Shown here in pieces: positions 59,601 to 64,000 of a stretch of DNA of 64,000 bases. The stretch is from Liopterus haemorrhoidalis (taxonomy: Eukaryota > Arthropoda > Insecta > Coleoptera > Dytiscidae). How positions within the stretch are numbered: position 1 is the first letter of the stretch; the number at the start of each line of letters is the position of its first letter. Location of the stretch: contig OZ020611.1 in assembly GCA_963971575.1 (NCBI GenBank), positions 54,903,381 through 54,967,380 on the forward strand, written 5' to 3'. Position numbers and translations under genes: made by a program. The notes beneath the pieces were generated by a model. It did not search any database, was not told the DNA's origin, and saw only the letters and a list, made by a program, of their open reading frames with translations.

Positions 59601-60414
59601 ATTAATAACAAATAAATGCTCTCACTGTCAAAAAGTTAAAATTAATTAATTTCTCAGAACAATAAATTGCAAAATGGACTTATAAAAAAATATAATTTGT
59701 TTGAATTTTATTAATTGTAGAAATAATGCCTTAACTCCAAAACAACAGTGCACAAGTGCACAGTGTGAAAAAATATGAAAATCTCGTGCAATATCCAGCT
59801 TATGTTTTGATTTCATTTGTATACCTTCTACGGAAAATTAAATACATAAATTTTAAGGAGTATTTTACGAAATTGCCCGATTTCACAATTTCACAATTGC
59901 ACAATTTCTACCGAACAGACGAACCGACATACCTACGAAACCATAAAAATAGTATAATTATGAAAGATTACAACAAATATCTCGTCAAATATACTTGTTC
60001 TGAAGAACAAATAAATTGCCAAATGAGCTGCTAACTAGTCAATGGATAATTATTTATACAAACATAAGAAAATCTAGAGCACATTATCCAATGAGGATAA
60101 AAATAACAGACCACAATTAAATACAAAGTCAAACAAAACATGCTGGCAAGTTAAATTTAGCATGAAATAAATAAATAACATTGTATTAAAGTTAGCGTTA
60201 CAAATATATGCTAACATTTATTTGCAATCTACTAACATGAAACAATTCAACCAGAAGTTCCCAAACGATATCACCATATTTCACTAGCTTTTCTTTCGTT
60301 TCCTGTGCTGTAACTTAAACCAGTGATTCTCAACCTAAAATTCACTGCGGACGGCAAAATATACAATTTTGTTTCGCCAATCGGTTTTTTGATTATAAAC
60401 ACTGTACACCAGAG

Positions 60415-60840
60415 GCAGAGCTAGAAATATTTAAAATAAAGTATTTGAAAAAGTATTTCAATTACTTTCTGGTATTTGAAATATTGTAATTCAAATACTT
60501 GTATTAATTAAACAGTCTGATTCCCCCGGTTCGTGCCAGTTCTGAGTTGACTGTTGAATGTCGGCCGAAAAGGACAAAGGGCGGGGGCGCGATCCTCCTG
60601 ATTTCGAGCCTCGCAACTAGGAGGTTCCTCGGGCGGTTAAGGCACAGGATCGAGCTCGAATCCGTCTGCGACCGTTCCGCCAGCGTAGAACGCGCCATCG
60701 CCCGCGGCCTCTCTCGATTGTATTTAAAAAAATATTCTTGGTATTTGGATTTGCAAATACTTTCTCCGTGGTGTTCGTATTTGATATTTGCCGTCTGAAA
60801 ATGTCAGTATTTGAAATACTTTAGAAGTATTTCAAATAAT
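60415..60840. repeat. relative of the 15230 element with a GC-rich insert
   Basis: Begins CAGAGCTAGAAATATTT and carries the same GTATTTGAAATA-type body on both sides of a strikingly GC-rich block (about 60515-60718). The right end is not clear. Confidence 0.6.
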
Positions 60841-61162
60841 GGAAAAAAGTTATAATAAATATACAAACAAATTACACGCTAGTTTAATACAAAGTAAAAT
60901 GTAATGTTTTTTTTTTATGTGTTCTTGGAATTGTGAATTAATTTAAAACTCATAGTTAATGTATAATTAAATTATTTTAGTGCAAAATTAAAATAGTGCT
61001 AAAACAACTGGAGCAAAACCTGAATATGAAGTGCGATTTTGATGAAAGATTAGATAGAGTAAATTAGAGGTAAACGATGCAGAATGACATGTGTAAAGAG
61101 AACAGTTAAAATTAAACATACGTATTATGTAATAATAACAAAGTTTTGACAAATTAACTTAA

Positions 61163-61187
61163 TCTCTCCCTCTCTCTCTCTCTCTTT
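61163..61187. repeat. (TC)n microsatellite
   Basis: About 11 TC units with a CCC interruption near the left end. Confidence 0.95.
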
Positions 61188-61708
61188 CGTGTTTTAAATC
61201 ATATTTAACAGGTAAAGTGATAAATCTAAAGTTGGTTTTCCACAGTTCAATTTATTGACCAATAAATTGATCATTTTTTAGTCAATTATTTGACCAATTT
61301 ATTGGTAACCTTGGAAATATAATGAACGTTTTCAGACAGTTTGGAACTATTAGTTTTAACCTAGTGAACTTTCTTCTTAAGGCGCCTACAGACGGCGTGT
61401 CAAGTCGCGGCCACTGTTTATACTTGTCTAGTCCGGATCGTGTGTAGGGACAACAAGTCTCAAGTCTCAGCCAACGTAAGCTGGGCTTGACGCTGGCCGA
61501 CTTTCGCTTTCGAAGCGGTAGTCTTATTACAAGTCAAAGGAGTTAATATGCATGTTAGCAACGTACGCACGACGCGCACGCACTTGTCATCACATCAGTC
61601 CAAATTGGACACACATGACTCACACATCAATACATATTCGAGAAAAAGACACCACCCATATGCCCCACCTGCAACACAAATCTTACGGTGGGACACATAA
61701 TTCTAGAA

Positions 61709-62447
61709 CAGTGGTACTCAACCTGGTCCCTACCGCCCACTAGTGGGCGGTATTATATTTTAATATAAAATTTAATTCGGTAAACATGTATAAATTGTTT
61801 TTATAGAATTAAACTTTATTTTAATTAAAATCACTATAACTTTACATAACCTATAAAAGTTCACGACGGACTGTGTAGGCTGTACGCTGTACACTGGGTA
61901 GGCTGTACGCAGTACACTTAGTTGGGGTATGACGTCACACGTCGTTTTCGCAGGCTACATACATTTAAGCCTTCTTTTTTTTAAGCCTTCAAATTAAAAA
62001 AAAAATGCAAAATTGTTTTTTATGTTTATATGCAATAAGAGGAATATAATTTTAAAAAAATTAAAAAATCATGCCTATCCCCTATTTAACTAACTAAATG
62101 TAATTTTAATAGACTTCATACTTCTATGTATGCAAAGTATAAATAAAAAGATAAATTTAACTACATGTTTTCATTAAACCTCTACTCAAAAATTACGGCT
62201 AAGGGAAGTGTAGGTACTGTGTTACACAGGGTACTTTGTGACATCCAACGTTGCCACGTTTTGGTGCATGTATATTTGTTGTGTTTAATAATAAGAGATG
62301 ATGCAGTAAGTTGTTTTATAAAGATTTTTGCAGCTAAATTTTTAACTAAAGTTATTATTATTATACAACTGGTGGGCGGTATGAATATGTTTCTACCAAT
62401 GGAGATGCTAAAGTGGGCGGTAGGTATGAAAAGGTTGAGTACCCCTG
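61709..62447. mobile_element. hAT-type element with perfect target duplication
   Basis: CAGTGGTACTCAACCTGG and, inverted, CAGGGGTACTCAACCTTTT; direct repeats TTCTAGAA at 61701-61708 and 62448-62455. GGGCGGTA blocks lie near both ends. The ORFs at 62165 and 62182 are opposite-strand frames through it with no transposase similarity. Confidence 0.9.
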
Positions 62448-63307
62448 TTCTAGAATGTCCACAATATACAATACAAAGAATCAAAAACAAACTTACAACA
62501 GACGCACTGCAAATTTCAACCAGTACGTATGAAAAAACATTTTAAAATTTCTAGATACAAATCGTTTCAGATAGTTTCTAATAATCTTAATTTATTATAT
62601 TAAATATTTATATATTATATTGATTATGTAATTATACTAAATTTGTAAAACAGTAATTCCGGGGCGCTAATAACCAACCAGTTGAAGCACCCCTAAATAA
62701 ATATATTTAAAAAAAAAACATAAACATAATCTATTATGAAGGATGAACAAATGATCAAGTATATAATGTTGCACACAATTAAAAATAGCTGCATGGCCCA
62801 ATTATTTATTGTGTCAACAATCGTAAAATTCTCAGTAATACATACGTGTCAAATAAGTTGCCTGAACTAAGGCGCAAAATTATATACTATTTTATTTGTG
62901 AGATGTTAGTTAGTTAAAATTTTTGGCGCACAGCAACAAAGGCTATTTGCGCTCATTGTGAGATGAGAAACGGAACTAAAAGGTACTGGTTAACTCGCTA
63001 ACGCAAACTCGGCGACGGTAACCTCAGCAGTATTCGACTAAAAGACGAGAAACACAGCGAGAAGAAATATTATTTATTTATTTTATTTGGGTATCCTATT
63101 AGTAAGTTATCCTATTAGGCAGTAATTTTTAAACTGAAGTCAGTGGATGAATATCTGGAGGTCCGTAGGTTGGCGACTATCTCAAAGTTCAAAAAGAAAT
63201 AATTAATTCTAATGATATTTAAATTTAAGTTATATGACCAAATTAGTTTATGAATCAATACTCTATATTTAAAAAATATACTAACTAGTTTAACGGAGAA
63301 TAAACAT

Positions 63308-63400
63308 AGTCTGTTTCTTTGGTTTAAGCGGAAGTAAATATTAAAATCTAGTAACTTTTAACTATTGAATTGGCATTTTGTTCAACAAAATTTCCAATAA
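63308..63400. repeat. MITE family A, truncated copy
   Basis: Starts GTCTGTTTCTTTGGTTTAAG and follows the family for about 90 bp, then gives way to the 39-bp minisatellite. Confidence 0.6.
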
Positions 63401-63409
63401 ATCGTTAGA

Positions 63410-63640
63410 AAGTAAGGCAGGTGAAAATTGCACATCACTTGAATTTGGGAAGTGGGGACCTTTTTTTTGTTCGTCACTTGAATTTGGGAACTGGGGATCT
63501 TTGTTTTGTTCATCACTTGAATTTGGTAAGTGGGTTTTTAGCTCATCACTTGAATTTATGAACTGGGGACTTTTTTTTTGTTCATCACTTGAAATTGGGA
63601 AGTGGTGACCTTTTTTTTGCTCATCACTTGATATTGTCAA
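63410..63640 (-). repeat. 39-bp coding-phase minisatellite (SSDEQKKGPHFPN repeat)
   Basis: On the minus strand five copies of a 39-bp unit translate as SSDEQKKGPHFPN-like repeats within one open frame of 108 codons (63688-63362). The frame is joined at its start to the LINE C-terminal relic. Related copies occur at 54410-54520. Whether it is translated is unknown. Confidence 0.8.
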
Positions 63641-64000
63641 TGACTGACTGTCAATAAAATGTTTCCATCTAACTCGTCTATCTGCCACTGGCGCTAAGGT
63701 AGTGATGTTATTGTAGAGTCTTTTGTCTTGATTTTGAGAGCTCCATATATTTATCTCTGGCTTTGTTGAGCAACGCCTCGTGTTCTTGAGTCGTCATCTT
63801 CTTTTACTGCCCCGTGATTTGTATGCTAGTGCATAGTGACATATCTCGCTAAGAACTCTTCGAAGAGTGTTCCCTAACCAACCATACTTTCTTATTTTTA
63901 TTTGCAGGTTTATGTCTATTCGGCCAGTTCCTTCCCCCAATCCTGTGTGTGTTATTTTACTTAGCCAATAAATGCGAAAGATTCTTCGAAGACATCTATT
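63640..64000 (-). mobile_element. LINE ORF2 C-terminal remnant, continuing past the window edge
   Basis: The minus strand starts at the right edge with NRCLRRIFRIYWLSKI, then INLQIKIRKYGWLGNTLRR, a stop, RRCSTKPEINIW, and VADRRVRWKHFIDSQS near 63660. This is the C-terminal end of the same LINE group as the 26308 remnant (RIDI.LQIR.RK.GW.G.TLR). One stop codon is visible. It runs directly into a 39-bp minisatellite. Confidence 0.82.

Noticed and set aside
61381..61560. GC-richer stretch beginning AAGGCGCCTACAGACGG
   Set aside because: Looks like one end of a TIR element, but I could not find the matching inverted end, so no element is called.
1..64000. CRISPR arrays, operons, bacterial ribosome binding sites
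   Set aside because: Nothing of the kind is present; introns, SINEs, LINEs and hAT/mariner elements show nuclear animal DNA.

Overview
This window is nuclear DNA of an insect. It is very AT-rich, shows no operon structure and no long intact open reading frames, and is densely packed with decayed transposable elements. One gene can be placed with confidence: the minus-strand insect troponin I gene (wupA, 'wings up A'). Eight exons were read from reverse-strand translation, each with GT..AG splice borders, compatible phases and clear match to the insect TnI sequence. I cannot name the order or species; the multi-kilobase introns and repeat load suggest a large-genome insect.

wupA layout, in transcription order from right to left: ATG exon 35023-35056 (codes MADDE); constant exon 25713-25841; constant exon 25356-25479; then four 101-nt alternative versions of the next exon at 23663-23763 (D), 19864-19964 (C), 14384-14484 (B) and 10628-10728 (A). 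All four start in phase 1 and end in phase 0 with GAG|GTAT, so only one can be used per mRNA without a frameshift. This is the mutually exclusive exon set known for Drosophila wupA exon 6, here spread over 13 kb. Each isoform gets 123 codons from this window (15+129+124+101 nt). The downstream constant exons, which would carry the inhibitory and actin-binding parts, were not found and probably lie left of position 1. A possible non-coding first exon lies at about 44718-44940, and a TATA-like box sits just upstream of the ATG exon at 35165-35173. A second minus-strand exon-like piece (27789-27881, with acceptor, stop and polyA signal) lies inside the second intron and is phase-compatible with the ATG exon.

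Everything else is repeats. There are three internally deleted mariners with TIRs and TA target sites (31539-32418, 40805-41704, 57285-58155) and a Tc1/mariner 3' remnant (3076-3437). At least a dozen short hAT-type elements share CAG-NGNTTCTCAAC-like termini, many with readable 8-bp target duplications. These include one hAT inserted six bases inside another (54780-56204) and a hAT inside a Harbinger-type MITE inside a third MITE (58636-59600). There are four LINE remnants (26308-26530, 39760-40440, 48899-49766 with a 23-bp target duplication, and 63640-64000), tRNA-derived SINEs, palindromic MITEs, a 3.8-kb imperfect inverted-repeat element (50098-54108) and a 1.2-kb hAT-like element whose interior has become a minisatellite (15230-16463). 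To the right of the ATG exon no protein-coding gene was recognised.
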